From: Limnoraphis robusta CS-951
Lineage (GTDB): Bacteria > Cyanobacteriota > Cyanobacteriia > Cyanobacteriales > Microcoleaceae
Length of the DNA: 15,715 nucleotides
Direction of reading: 5' to 3'
NCBI RefSeq assembly: GCF_000972705.2
Contig: NZ_LATL02000322.1
Location: forward strand, 1 to 15,715
The notes under the pieces were generated by a model that worked only from the letters and a program-made list of their open reading frames with translations, ran no database searches and had not been told where the DNA came from. Shown here one piece after another: positions 1 to 7,438 of the stretch (position 1 is the first letter of the stretch; each line of letters opens with the position of its first letter). The position numbers and the translations under genes were made by a program.

Positions 1-830
1 CCTGCCAGTTGAGTTATTATAGCATTAGAAAGAGCCTTATATCCCCATACCTGAAGGTAGGGGCTTTACGGCAATTTTTGGTAAAAACCCTCATGGAAGA
101 AGGCGTTAGCGGTGCGGACTTGGTTATCGCCTGTATTGGTGCGGGGCTGCGGGCTTATACCCAATACGACTCGGTGGAACTTCCCAACGGAGACGAACTC
201 GACGCCAACACCTTCCTTGATGAAGTGCAAAAAGAAGTCTTGGAAACTGTTCTTTCGGACGTGTTGCTGTGCGATAAACGGGGAGTTTCCGCAGTCGATA
301 AACCCACCCAATATTACATCCTGGGACGCTATGAATACGGGGAAGCCATTGTAGAATTTGACGAAGCCAACACCCTGGCGCGTGGGGTGGGTATCGAACT
401 TGATGGCTCCGGCGGTTTGACCGATGGTAAACTGGCGTTAGTCACAAAAAACAAAAATAAAATACAGTTGCGCGACTACAGCGAACGGGGCGAAAACGAG
501 GATTTGGGCATACAAAAAACCGAAAAACAGCAAACCTTTAACGTCAAACCCCAAGCCATTGGCGGCGCCCCCACATTAATCGATATTTTACATCGACTGT
601 TGTGGTTATCCGAACACAAACCTCAAGATATTACCAACTTTCTCGCCCTGGCAATGCCCGACACCTCTCAACTGCGGTTAGTCGCCCAAGCGTTAGCCGG
701 ACGCGCCCTCACCCCCGAAACCAGACAAGAAAATATTACCAACCGCACTCGGGAACAGCAAGCCATTGATACACTTTTGGCCTCGTGGAAACGGGTAATA
801 GAGGACAACTTATTTACTCAGAGGGGTTAG
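1..830 (+). CDS. C-terminal part of DUF1156 (COG1743-like) DNA adenine methylase, 5' end outside window
   Basis: The frame is open from the window edge, so this is the 3' part of a longer gene; the TTG at 9 is only the first start-like codon and is probably not the real start. Counting from that TTG, residues 37-58 (DLVIACIGAGLRAYTQYDSV) and 98-130 (TQYYILGRYEYG, then FDEANTLARGVG) look like the conserved C-terminal part of DUF1156 proteins, large Zn-ribbon adenine-specific methylases. The SAM-binding and DPPY-type catalytic motifs of that family would lie upstream, so activity cannot be judged here. The first visible residues (about 3-18) do not resemble the family and could be divergence or a lesion nearer the edge. 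The gene precedes a nuclease-like gene and a DUF499 ATPase on the same strand, which supports a modification/defence role. Its last codons run into a GGGGTTA direct repeat. Confidence 0.75.
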   Translation, partial: CQLSYYSIRKSLISPYLKVGALRQFLVKTLMEEGVSGADLVIACIGAGLRAYTQYDSVELPNGDELDANTFLDEVQKEVLETVLSDVLLCDKRGVSAVDKPTQYYILGRYEYGEAIVEFDEANTLARGVGIELDGSGGLTDGKLALVTKNKNKIQLRDYSERGENEDLGIQKTEKQQTFNVKPQAIGGAPTLIDILHRLLWLSEHKPQDITNFLALAMPDTSQLRLVAQALAGRALTPETRQENITNRTREQQAIDTLLASWKRVIEDNLFTQRG

Positions 831-836
831 GGGTTA
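823..836. repeat. Tandem GGGGTTA x2 at the methylase stop codon
   Basis: Two adjacent identical heptamers span the last codons and the stop codon of the methylase gene. The 9-mer ATTTACTCA occurs just before them (812-820) and again at 841-849, just before the CAACTCC-type heptamers. This suggests the whole 812-904 stretch was built by local heptamer duplication. Confidence 0.6.
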
Positions 837-847
837 GCTAATTTACT

Positions 848-903
848 CAACTCCCAACACCCAATCCCTAAAACCCAATACTCAACACCCAACTCCCACT
901 TCC
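848..903. repeat. Degenerate heptamer tandem repeat (eight units), STRR-like
   Basis: Eight consecutive 7-base units can be read: CAACTCC, CAACACC, CAATCCC, TAAAACC, CAATACT, CAACACC, CAACTCC, CACTTCC. The sequence is almost free of G on this strand. Cyanobacteria such as Calothrix and Nostoc are known to carry short tandemly repeated heptamers between genes, and this matches that class in unit length and placement, though not in exact unit. It ends one base before the ATG of the next gene, so it occupies the place where a ribosome binding site would be. Confidence 0.75.
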
Positions 904-904
904 T

Positions 905-1552
905 ATGATTCAAAAAACGATTCAAGCCCAAGAGATAAACCTCCGATATCTGATCGATAACTTCAACTTGCAATGGATACGAGACGAGCAGTTTTTTCGA
1001 GAATGGCAAGAAGATTTACCGGAAATCACCGATTTAGAAAAGCAATTGTTAGACCAAGTTCAGGAAGGGTTTTTTAATTTATTGCAAAATCCTCCGGTTC
1101 TCGAAGATGTTGTTCGGATGGCAATTTTAGACCCGATTTTATTTATCGGAAAATTCTTTCTTTATCCCTATTACATTCGTTCGGAAGAATCCGTTCTCTT
1201 AGAGATACCGGAGGGAGAGAACTTAATTAAAGGTCGAATTGATACTTTAGTTCTCAAAGATAAATTATGGGTAATGGTCATCGAATCCAAACGGGCGGAA
1301 TTTTCCATAGAAGCGGGTATTGGTCAACTGTTAACTTATTTGTTAGCCAGTCCGAACTTAGACCGTCCAAATTACGGTTTAATTGTTACCGGGAGCGACT
1401 TTATATTTGTTAAGCTGGTGAAAGTTGAAAATATTCCTCAATATGCAACCTCGAAAGTGTTTGTAACTCGCAACCCCGGCAATGAACTTTATGATGTGCT
1501 GCGGATTCTTAAACGCCTCAGTCAAATTGCAGTTAATGAAAATTCAACTTAA
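905..1552 (+). CDS. Small standalone PD-(D/E)XK nuclease-like protein (type I restriction R-subunit N-terminal-like)
   Basis: A 215-residue protein with a restriction-endonuclease-like core. A short acidic N-terminal region (EWQEDLPEITDLEKQLLD, 33-50) and helices are followed by the nuclease fold: R111-I-D113, then E127-S-K129 in the strand VMVIESK, then Q141 in the following helix (IGQLLTYLLA). D113, E127 and K129 form the D...ExK signature, so the active site looks intact. Cyanobacterial homologues of this length are usually labelled restriction endonuclease subunit R, but there is no helicase domain, so it is not a complete HsdR. It sits between the DUF1156 methylase and the DUF499 ATPase, where it could supply cleavage activity, or it may be an unrelated insertion. 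No Shine-Dalgarno sequence is visible; a heptamer repeat abuts the ATG. Confidence 0.75.
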   Translation: MIQKTIQAQEINLRYLIDNFNLQWIRDEQFFREWQEDLPEITDLEKQLLDQVQEGFFNLLQNPPVLEDVVRMAILDPILFIGKFFLYPYYIRSEESVLLEIPEGENLIKGRIDTLVLKDKLWVMVIESKRAEFSIEAGIGQLLTYLLASPNLDRPNYGLIVTGSDFIFVKLVKVENIPQYATSKVFVTRNPGNELYDVLRILKRLSQIAVNENST

Positions 1553-1685
1553 TAATTTGATGATTTGTTGTTAAATAAATAGCTTGATTTTATTCTCACA
1601 AATTTATAAAGCTTAAACCGCAATAAAAATCAGATAAATTTTCTCACGCATCCGATTAAAACCTTCTACGTTAAACCCAAAAACA

Positions 1686-4592
1686 ATGACAGCCTATCAA
1701 CTCAAACCCTGGACACAAGTTGTTACCCCCCACGCTGATATATTAGCGGGAAACCTAGACAATGCGACCTATGCAGCCAAATTAGGATCTGTAATTCGCA
1801 ATGAAGATAGCTGTCCTTTAGTTTACCGCGACGCCCGGAAATTTTTTGAGGCGACTTATCTCACCGGGGAACTGAAAAACCTGTTAGAAAGTGTTTTAAA
1901 AAGATTGGGAGGAGAACCCGGCGATCGCGTTTTGCAGCTAAGAACTCCCTTCGGAGGCGGTAAAACCCACGCCCTCGTCAGCCTCTATCATATCGCCAAA
2001 TCGCGATCGCAATTACACAACTTTCCTCTACTCTCCAATCTTCCCGACCCCGGTGAAGTCTCGGTAGCCGCATTTATCGGTTTGGATGTTAACGCCAGTA
2101 CCGGGATACAAGTTGAAAATGGCCCCCGCATTCTCACCCCTTGGGGTTATCTCGCTTGGCAATTGGGCGGACAACAGGCGTATAATTTGGTCAAAGACAA
2201 CGACGAAAACCGCATCGCCCCCGGAAACAATGAAATTCGACAAATATTGGGCGATCGCCCCAACCTGATTTTAATGGATGAGTTTCTGGTTTACGTCGAA
2301 AATGCGATGGGATTAACCGTCGGAGACTCTACTTTCGGGCGCCAAGTTCTCACCTTCATTCAAAAACTCACCGAAGTTGTTGCAGACCGACCCAAAACCG
2401 TTTTAGTCTATTCTTTGCAAGCCAGCGTCCAAGAAGCAGTCGGAAATGAAGGGTTGTTGAGTACGCTTGATAAATTGGTCGCCCGCAACGATGCCAAAAA
2501 AGAACCCGTTTCCGGCGATGAAGTGATGCAAGTCGTTCAAAAACGGCTATTTTCTGATATCGGCAACCCGGAAATTATTAAAGAAGTTGCCCGTCAACAG
2601 GCGGAATTATTTCGCAAGTTTCGAGAAAGTTATGCCACGAACAACCGGGAAAAACAGGAGGTTGAACGGCAAGCCAATTTGTTAGCCGAACGCATTGAAT
2701 ATAGCTATCCTTTCCATCCCGACTTATTAGATTTAATGTATCACCGTTGGGGAAGTTTGCCAAGCTACCAGCGAACTCGGGGGGCGTTGCAGTTTCTCGC
2801 CTCGGTTATATATTCCCTCAAACAAAGCAATGATAACTCTTGGTTAATTACCCCCGGCAATATTGATTTTAACAACGAAGCAGTCCGCAACAATTTCTTT
2901 AGTCAAGTTGGGGAACGAGACGCTTACAATTCTGTTATAAATGCCGATTTAATTGGTCGTAAAGCCAAAGTCAACGCCATTGACAAACGCATCGCCAATG
3001 ATTCACCTGCGATCGCCAGTTTGAAGGTAGGAAGTCGTTTGGCTTCTGCTATTTTAATGTATTCTTTCGGTGCCAGGGGAGGGGAAGATCGGGGGGTACT
3101 CGAACAAGATATTGTGGCTTCCTGCCTCGCAGAAGGGTTAGAGCGAACAATCATTACTACGGTGTTAAGTGATTTGCGAGATGAATTGTTGTATTTGCAT
3201 TATGTTGGCAAGCGATATCGATTTGAAACCAAACCGAATTTAAACAAATTAATTGCCGATGAGGAAAGCAAAGTTACGGGCGATGAGGTTTTAGAACTGA
3301 TTCGCGATTCTCTCAATCAAAATCTCCAAAATTCTCGCGGAAAGGTGGTTTTATGGCCAAAGGATTCGGCGGCGATACCAGATAGAATCTCTCAGTTTAT
3401 TATAGTGTATCTCGACCCTAGTTGGGCAGAAAAAAGTCAGGAAAAAGTTAAAGAAGATGCTTTAATTTGGTGGGAAAATAGGGGTAATGATAAGCGGGAT
3501 TATAAGAATGCGTTGGCGTTTATAGTTCCAAATTTAGCGCAAATGGATAAGGCACGAAAAGGGGCAAGAACGGCTTTGGCGATCGCCTCTTTAGTCGCAC
3601 AAAAGAAAAAATATAAATTTTCCGCAGAAGACGGGGAGGAACTGGGTACAAAGGAAAAAGAGGCAAATTATGAAGTTGAAGCGGCGCTGCGCCGACTGTA
3701 TGAATATATTATCCTACCCGTATTTAATCCCAATATTCAACCGCCGAATAAACTCGAAATTATTGACCTCCATTCCCAAATTAATACCAGTCATAAATTA
3801 CAAGAACGAGTTTTTGAAGCGTTGAAAAACTATGTTTTTGATAGCTTAACTCCTAATAAATTGCTGCGAATTTCCCAGCTAGACGGCGAAGAAAAAGACT
3901 ATATTCAAGCGGAAGAATTGGTTAGTTATTTTTTCCGTTTTCCCAATTATCCGAAATTGTTGGGGATTGAACCGATAAAAACGGCAATTCTTCAAGCAAT
4001 TGAAAAGGGGAATTTGGGTTATGTTCCTGCGGCAACGTTTACTGCGGGAGAAACACCAACGGTTGAGAATGCAGAATTAATCAGTTTCAACTGCAAAATT
4101 CCTGCGGATGAGTTAGATTTATCCGGTTATTTGTTATCTTCCGGGTTGGTGAACCGACTTCAAGAGGAATGTAAATCCGCCAATTCTCCCGAAGAAGTTT
4201 CGGAAAATGCGGAGGATGTTGGGGAAGAATTAACGCCTGTTGATGAGAATTTATATTCGGTTTCTACGGGTCAAACCTCGGTGGCGAAAGAGGATATAAA
4301 AACCGTTGAATATAAGTCTGAAAGCAGCAGTATTGTTAGGCGTGTTTCGACAGATATTAGCGATGGTAAAAAAGCAGCGAAGCACTACAAGCTGAGTTCA
4401 ATTGCAAATAAAACTAATATTTTCCAACTGTTTGAAGTGTTGCAAACCCTTTCAGATAAAGCTGAAGATATGGTTATAAAAATTGAAGTGAAGGCACATA
4501 CAACTAAGGAATTTGAGCTAAATTGGATTCGGAATGCTATTGAAGAACCTCTAGATGAGATGGATATTAAGGCTGAGTCTCATTTAGAATAA
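1686..4592 (+). CDS. DUF499 family P-loop ATPase (COG1483-like)
   Basis: A 968-residue ATPase. The Walker A region is RTPFGGGKTHAL (K93, T94), the hallmark of DUF499 proteins; Walker B is LILMDEF (D198, E199); a sensor-like strand TVLVYSLQAS lies at 238-247. Other family-like segments include the N-terminal region LKPWTQVVTPHADIL and YSYPFHPDLLDLMYHRWGS at about 338-356. The long C-terminal part (about 500-968) has no recognisable catalytic motif, and its last 60 residues look like a small alpha/beta domain. DUF499 ATPases recur beside DUF1156 methylases in defence islands and are distantly related to BREX BrxC/PglY, so a DNA-translocating or remodelling role in restriction or phage exclusion is inferred. 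The gene lies 133 bases downstream of the nuclease gene across an AT-rich gap with no clear ribosome binding site. Five HIP1 sites lie inside it (1921, 2003, 2251, 3009, 3579). Confidence 0.85.
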   Translation: MTAYQLKPWTQVVTPHADILAGNLDNATYAAKLGSVIRNEDSCPLVYRDARKFFEATYLTGELKNLLESVLKRLGGEPGDRVLQLRTPFGGGKTHALVSLYHIAKSRSQLHNFPLLSNLPDPGEVSVAAFIGLDVNASTGIQVENGPRILTPWGYLAWQLGGQQAYNLVKDNDENRIAPGNNEIRQILGDRPNLILMDEFLVYVENAMGLTVGDSTFGRQVLTFIQKLTEVVADRPKTVLVYSLQASVQEAVGNEGLLSTLDKLVARNDAKKEPVSGDEVMQVVQKRLFSDIGNPEIIKEVARQQAELFRKFRESYATNNREKQEVERQANLLAERIEYSYPFHPDLLDLMYHRWGSLPSYQRTRGALQFLASVIYSLKQSNDNSWLITPGNIDFNNEAVRNNFFSQVGERDAYNSVINADLIGRKAKVNAIDKRIANDSPAIASLKVGSRLASAILMYSFGARGGEDRGVLEQDIVASCLAEGLERTIITTVLSDLRDELLYLHYVGKRYRFETKPNLNKLIADEESKVTGDEVLELIRDSLNQNLQNSRGKVVLWPKDSAAIPDRISQFIIVYLDPSWAEKSQEKVKEDALIWWENRGNDKRDYKNALAFIVPNLAQMDKARKGARTALAIASLVAQKKKYKFSAEDGEELGTKEKEANYEVEAALRRLYEYIILPVFNPNIQPPNKLEIIDLHSQINTSHKLQERVFEALKNYVFDSLTPNKLLRISQLDGEEKDYIQAEELVSYFFRFPNYPKLLGIEPIKTAILQAIEKGNLGYVPAATFTAGETPTVENAELISFNCKIPADELDLSGYLLSSGLVNRLQEECKSANSPEEVSENAEDVGEELTPVDENLYSVSTGQTSVAKEDIKTVEYKSESSSIVRRVSTDISDGKKAAKHYKLSSIANKTNIFQLFEVLQTLSDKAEDMVIKIEVKAHTTKEFELNWIRNAIEEPLDEMDIKAESHLE

Positions 4593-4599
4593 GCAATTG

Positions 4600-4636
4600 T
4601 TTTTGGAGAGGGGAGGGTTCAGGGGGTGAAAAGAGG
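4600..4636 (+). other. G-rich purine tract between convergent genes
   Basis: This strand holds GG, GGGG, GGG, GGGGG and GGG runs separated by short spacers. It nearly satisfies a four-run G-quadruplex pattern, but the last loop (TGAAAAGA) is 8 bases. It lies in the 70-base gap between the convergent DUF499 and kinase genes. Function is unknown. Confidence 0.35.
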
Positions 4637-4657
4637 GCTACAGCAGATGGCTGTCGC
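4637..4657. terminator. Weak hairpin between convergent genes
   Basis: GCTACAGC (4637-4644) and GCTGTCGC (4650-4657) can pair with one mismatch around the loop AGATG. The hairpin lies between the DUF499 stop and the kinase stop and could end transcription from either side. No T-tract follows on either strand, so it is not a convincing intrinsic terminator. Confidence 0.3.
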
Positions 4658-4662
4658 TACAA

Positions 4663-6051
4663 CTAACTGATTGACATGATACTCTTTATACCTTCCAAAT
4701 AAAAGTTTTTGAGACGTGTTTCAAAACCACTAAAATCAGGTTCACCATTTAAAGGAGTTCGTAGTAATTCAATTTGTTCATCTAATTTATCTGAATCCGG
4801 AGCATTCTTGCCAAATAAATTAAAATTATCAAGTTTAGACTTGGGACGATAGTGTTCAAAACTTGAGACTAAGACAACTTCATTTCCTGTTATGTATCCC
4901 TCAAATCCAGGGAAAAATGATTGATTTCCATATTGATAAGTTATACCAAGAACAGGCTGAAAAAATGTTAAATCATCCCAGTCAATTTCAGGTCGTATGA
5001 TTTTTTGTTCATTTAATTTTGAGCTAACAAGCCCAAATTCTGAACCAAGCTCTTTAGACAGATCAGAGACAACATCATAAATTTTTTTAAGAATTTGTTG
5101 AGTTAAATTTTGAAATATTTTTTTTTCTAGATTACTTGATGCTTTGTCTTTGATACAATCTAATAAAACTTCAGTTTTATTATGTTTTTTATTTTCTGAC
5201 TCTAAAAGATCTAATAAAGCATTTCTAAGCGCAGGGATAGACTGCCAACGGAAATCTATTCTTCCTTCAAAAGCTCTATCAAAAACCCTATTAATTTTGG
5301 ATAGTATATGTTCGGGTAAAGCTGATAATTTTTGTTGGGCTTCTTTCATCTGATGTGGTTTACTTCCTTCATAAAAAAGCTGCGTAGGAACTTTTCCTGT
5401 TATAGCAAAAAACAAAATACCACAAATTTGTGTTATGTCAGATCTTGGATCTCTCTGTAAGTTACTTTTTTGTTTATGTTCTGGAAGATGCAAAAATCTA
5501 TTTCCTAATTCTTGGCCTACAGGTGTTAAACTTGTATTATTGTCATCAAGTTTATTGAAAGAAATACCAAAATCTATCAATAATGGACTAGCAATGTCAT
5601 CATTTTTAATAATGATATTGTCTGGCTTAATATCTCTATGTACTATACTGTTTTGATGACAATATTCAAGAGTTTTTAACAAAAATATCGTCAATTTTAT
5701 TCCCTCAAATACGTCCATTATTTCACTCTCTATAAAATCAGACAAAGTGCTTCCATCTATAAATTCAGTCACCATATAAAGAGGTATATCTTCTTTAAAA
5801 AGATGGGAATTTGAATCAATTAACTTTGGTATCCCTGGGCAATTCAATACATCTAGAGCAGTTACTTCGATGTGCATTCTCGAACGTCTTTCAAAACTTT
5901 TTTGATTCTTAAGTATTTTGAGTACATAGTTACCAGTAGGAAACGAGTCGTTTTTAGGCTTAACTAGAAAAGTTAGACCTTGACCACCGCCACCAATTTG
6001 TTCAATAGTTTCCCACTTTTCATTCCAAGGTTTTTTCTTATTTTTGCTCAT
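4663..6051 (-). CDS. Ser/Thr protein kinase (Hanks type) with an unassigned C-terminal region
   Basis: A 462-residue protein. An earlier in-frame TTG at 6063 exists, but the bases just after it form GAGG, a Shine-Dalgarno sequence well spaced for the ATG at 6051, so the ATG is chosen. The kinase domain covers about 12-283: glycine loop IGGGGQG (19-25), likely ATP-anchoring K45 (YVLKILK), E62 in helix C, catalytic loop HRDIKPDN (138-145, D140), DFG 160-162, and an APE-like LPEH near 189-192. All key residues are present, so it should be active. Residues about 295-462 resemble no domain I recognise and contain no transmembrane segment, so the kinase is probably cytoplasmic. The gene is visibly more AT-rich than the DUF499 gene and has no HIP1 site, suggesting separate acquisition. 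It is transcribed alone, converging on DUF499. Substrate unknown; a signalling role in the surrounding defence genes is speculative. Confidence 0.88.
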   Translation of the reverse strand: MSKNKKKPWNEKWETIEQIGGGGQGLTFLVKPKNDSFPTGNYVLKILKNQKSFERRSRMHIEVTALDVLNCPGIPKLIDSNSHLFKEDIPLYMVTEFIDGSTLSDFIESEIMDVFEGIKLTIFLLKTLEYCHQNSIVHRDIKPDNIIIKNDDIASPLLIDFGISFNKLDDNNTSLTPVGQELGNRFLHLPEHKQKSNLQRDPRSDITQICGILFFAITGKVPTQLFYEGSKPHQMKEAQQKLSALPEHILSKINRVFDRAFEGRIDFRWQSIPALRNALLDLLESENKKHNKTEVLLDCIKDKASSNLEKKIFQNLTQQILKKIYDVVSDLSKELGSEFGLVSSKLNEQKIIRPEIDWDDLTFFQPVLGITYQYGNQSFFPGFEGYITGNEVVLVSSFEHYRPKSKLDNFNLFGKNAPDSDKLDEQIELLRTPLNGEPDFSGFETRLKNFYLEGIKSIMSIS

Positions 6052-6114
6052 AACAAACCTCAAAAATTAATGTTTAAAAAACTATAATATAAATCATTAT
6101 ACTACAAACTCTCT

Positions 6115-6144
6115 ATTATATTATCTCAACTTTAGTATGTTCAA
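6115..6144 (-). promoter_or_regulatory. Candidate promoter of the kinase gene
   Basis: Read on the minus strand, TTGAAC (6144-6139) and a perfect TATAAT (6120-6115) are separated by 18 bases. Transcription would start about 57 bases before the ATG at 6051. The -35 box overlaps one arm of the inverted repeat at 6139-6155. Confidence 0.55.
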
Positions 6145-6155
6145 CCCTGTTGAAC
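6139..6155. promoter_or_regulatory. Perfect inverted repeat, possible operator
   Basis: GTTCAAC and GTTGAAC are perfect 7-base arms around CCT. This is the size and symmetry expected of a dimeric repressor site. Because it covers the -35 box of the predicted kinase promoter, a protein bound here would block RNA polymerase. The regulator is not identifiable from the window. Confidence 0.45.
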
Positions 6156-6561
6156 CTGTCAAAATACAGCCTGTAAGCTTTGGGGTTTGAAACCTTTTGT
6201 GAACCAAATTACTATTTGTAGCGGCTTGCAAATAGTTCTCACTGCCTTCAACAAACTAACTAGCTTCATTTAAGAGTTAATTCATAAAACAACACTAGGG
6301 CAACAGCATCCAAATTATCACGATTTGACTTGGAGCGCCAACTGGTGAAGTTGAAAATTGCGATCGCAGAATTTCCCATCTTCTACGTTATTATGTCCTC
6401 GTCGATCGCAATTCAAATGCTATTGCAATTTTGGGATGAAGATCGCCCAACGAATTAATAGTGGTTAAAACAATGCTGAAGGATAATTGATGATCGAATC
6501 GGGATTTAATTTACATTCTCATTAATAATTAGAATATAAAACCTTAAAATTGTAAAGTTGT
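6156..6561. other. Non-coding stretch with a hairpin and possible gene remnant
   Basis: No intact gene is visible between the kinase promoter and the 73-residue gene. It holds a hairpin at 6211-6236 and a HIP1 site at 6360. Around 6320-6460 two overlapping plus-strand frames have protein-like composition (for example RFDLERQLVKLKIAIAEFP, and RYYVLVDRNSNAIAIL in another frame). This suggests a short, frameshifted remnant of an unidentified gene. Confidence 0.3.
6211..6236. other. Perfect 8-base inverted repeat (hairpin)
   Basis: ACTATTTG (6211-6218) and CAAATAGT (6229-6236) pair perfectly around a 10-base loop TAGCGGCTTG. No T-tract follows. It could be a regulatory hairpin, a protein-binding site or a trace of a mobile repeat; the sequence alone does not decide. 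Confidence 0.35.
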
Positions 6562-6783
6562 ATGAGTGACTTGAAACGCTATTGGATTGTCGTCCACTAT
6601 GAAACCGAGTTGACCGCAGAAACGGAGTGGGATGCTTGCCATAATATTCGTCTGGGCAATACGATTGTTGAAGAAGCGAGTATTGCTGCCCAAGAAATCC
6701 CGTCCGATGCCGATATCAAAGCGTTGATTACTCAAACGAGGCTTACCGTTCGCGATCGATGCGGCTCTGGCTATTATTCTTAA
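6562..6783 (+). CDS. Small hypothetical protein, 73 residues
   Basis: I do not recognise this family. The protein is soluble and mixed alpha/beta: it opens with a strand-like YWIVVHYETEL, continues with a helix-like stretch rich in Ala and Ile (about 36-58) and ends CGSGYYS. It has no membrane segment and no signal peptide. No Shine-Dalgarno sequence precedes the ATG, and the upstream DNA is AT-rich. Support for it being real comes from the absence of a better frame, a plausible protein composition, and a hairpin plus T-run directly after its stop codon. It stands alone between the kinase and the DUF427 gene. Confidence 0.55.
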   Translation: MSDLKRYWIVVHYETELTAETEWDACHNIRLGNTIVEEASIAAQEIPSDADIKALITQTRLTVRDRCGSGYYS

Positions 6784-6812
6784 GCAATTGTATTACAAAT
6801 TGCAGGATTTTT
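6784..6812 (+). terminator. Terminator-like hairpin after the 73-residue gene
   Basis: GCAATT (6784-6789) and AATTGC (6798-6803) form a 6-base stem with an 8-base loop directly after the stop codon, followed by AGGA and five T. The stem is short and AT-rich, so it may be weak. Confidence 0.45.
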
Positions 6813-6943
6813 CCTTACTCAGACTAACTGCAAGTTGCCGATCCGTCTCTCAACACAACCAACGTGTCGGCGATCGCATCAGTCCCCCAACTTTTTCTCA
6901 AACTGCGATCGCTTCAATGGGTTTAGAATAAAGATAGATATTC

Positions 6944-7303
6944 CTAAATCATTTCAATCCTATCAACACGATTAGGATAAAAAGCGAGGTACTCTTTGAT
7001 TTGTTCAACCGCCTGATAGGGATTTTCATAAGACCAAATGGCATTTTCGGCAGTTTTACCATCGACCGTAATGCTAAAATAACTAGCATCTCCCTTGTAA
7101 GGACAATGGGTGGAATGTTGGGTTGGCTGTAACCGTTCCATTGCCACATCGCCGCGAGGAATATACTGCACGGGCGGTGACATTCCTTCCCTCAGTTCCA
7201 GAGCTTGGGTTGTGTCTGCTATCGTCTGTCCGTTAAAGGTGACTTTGACTCGCTTCGGTTGAGGAGCGATCTTGATTAGATGATTTGCGCCTGGCATTTT
7301 CAT
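6944..7303 (-). CDS. DUF427 domain-containing protein
   Basis: A 119-residue soluble protein. The family signature is clear: VQYIPRGDV (45-53), then LQPTQHSTHCPYKGDASYFS (58-77) with C67-P-Y-K-G-D-A, and a C-terminal segment with WSYENPYQAV (90-99). Length and motif order agree with a full single DUF427 domain, a small fold common in cyanobacteria and actinobacteria whose biochemical role I cannot state. Two ATG codons lie at residues 1 and 3; the first is used here and the choice does not affect the domain. It lies downstream of the TPR-CHAT gene on the same strand but 135 bases away, so it may have its own promoter. It looks like an ordinary housekeeping-type gene rather than part of a defence system. 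Confidence 0.85.
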   Translation of the reverse strand: MKMPGANHLIKIAPQPKRVKVTFNGQTIADTTQALELREGMSPPVQYIPRGDVAMERLQPTQHSTHCPYKGDASYFSITVDGKTAENAIWSYENPYQAVEQIKEYLAFYPNRVDRIEMI

Positions 7304-7438
7304 TAGCTGATCAACTACAACATTTCCAAGATATCAGATTGGGAGACGCTGAGAATATTAAGCATTCAATTCGCTTGATTTAGAGTTCGATACCCATTAC
7401 ATTGAAGGTAAAGTACCTGTCTCAATAGCCTTCGCCCG

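Noticed and set aside
848..903. Heptamer array as a CRISPR-like array
   Set aside because: Units are 7 bases with no spacers and no cas genes are visible.
827..1009. Minus-strand 60-residue frame across the heptamer repeat
   Set aside because: Its WELGVEYWVLGIGCWELS is just the repeat translated; it overlaps the better supported nuclease gene.
905..1552. Complete type I restriction R subunit
   Set aside because: Only a nuclease-like domain of 215 residues is present; there is no helicase or specificity subunit.
6052..6063. TTG at 6063 as the kinase start
   Set aside because: The GAGG overlapping it is better read as the ribosome binding site for the ATG at 6051.
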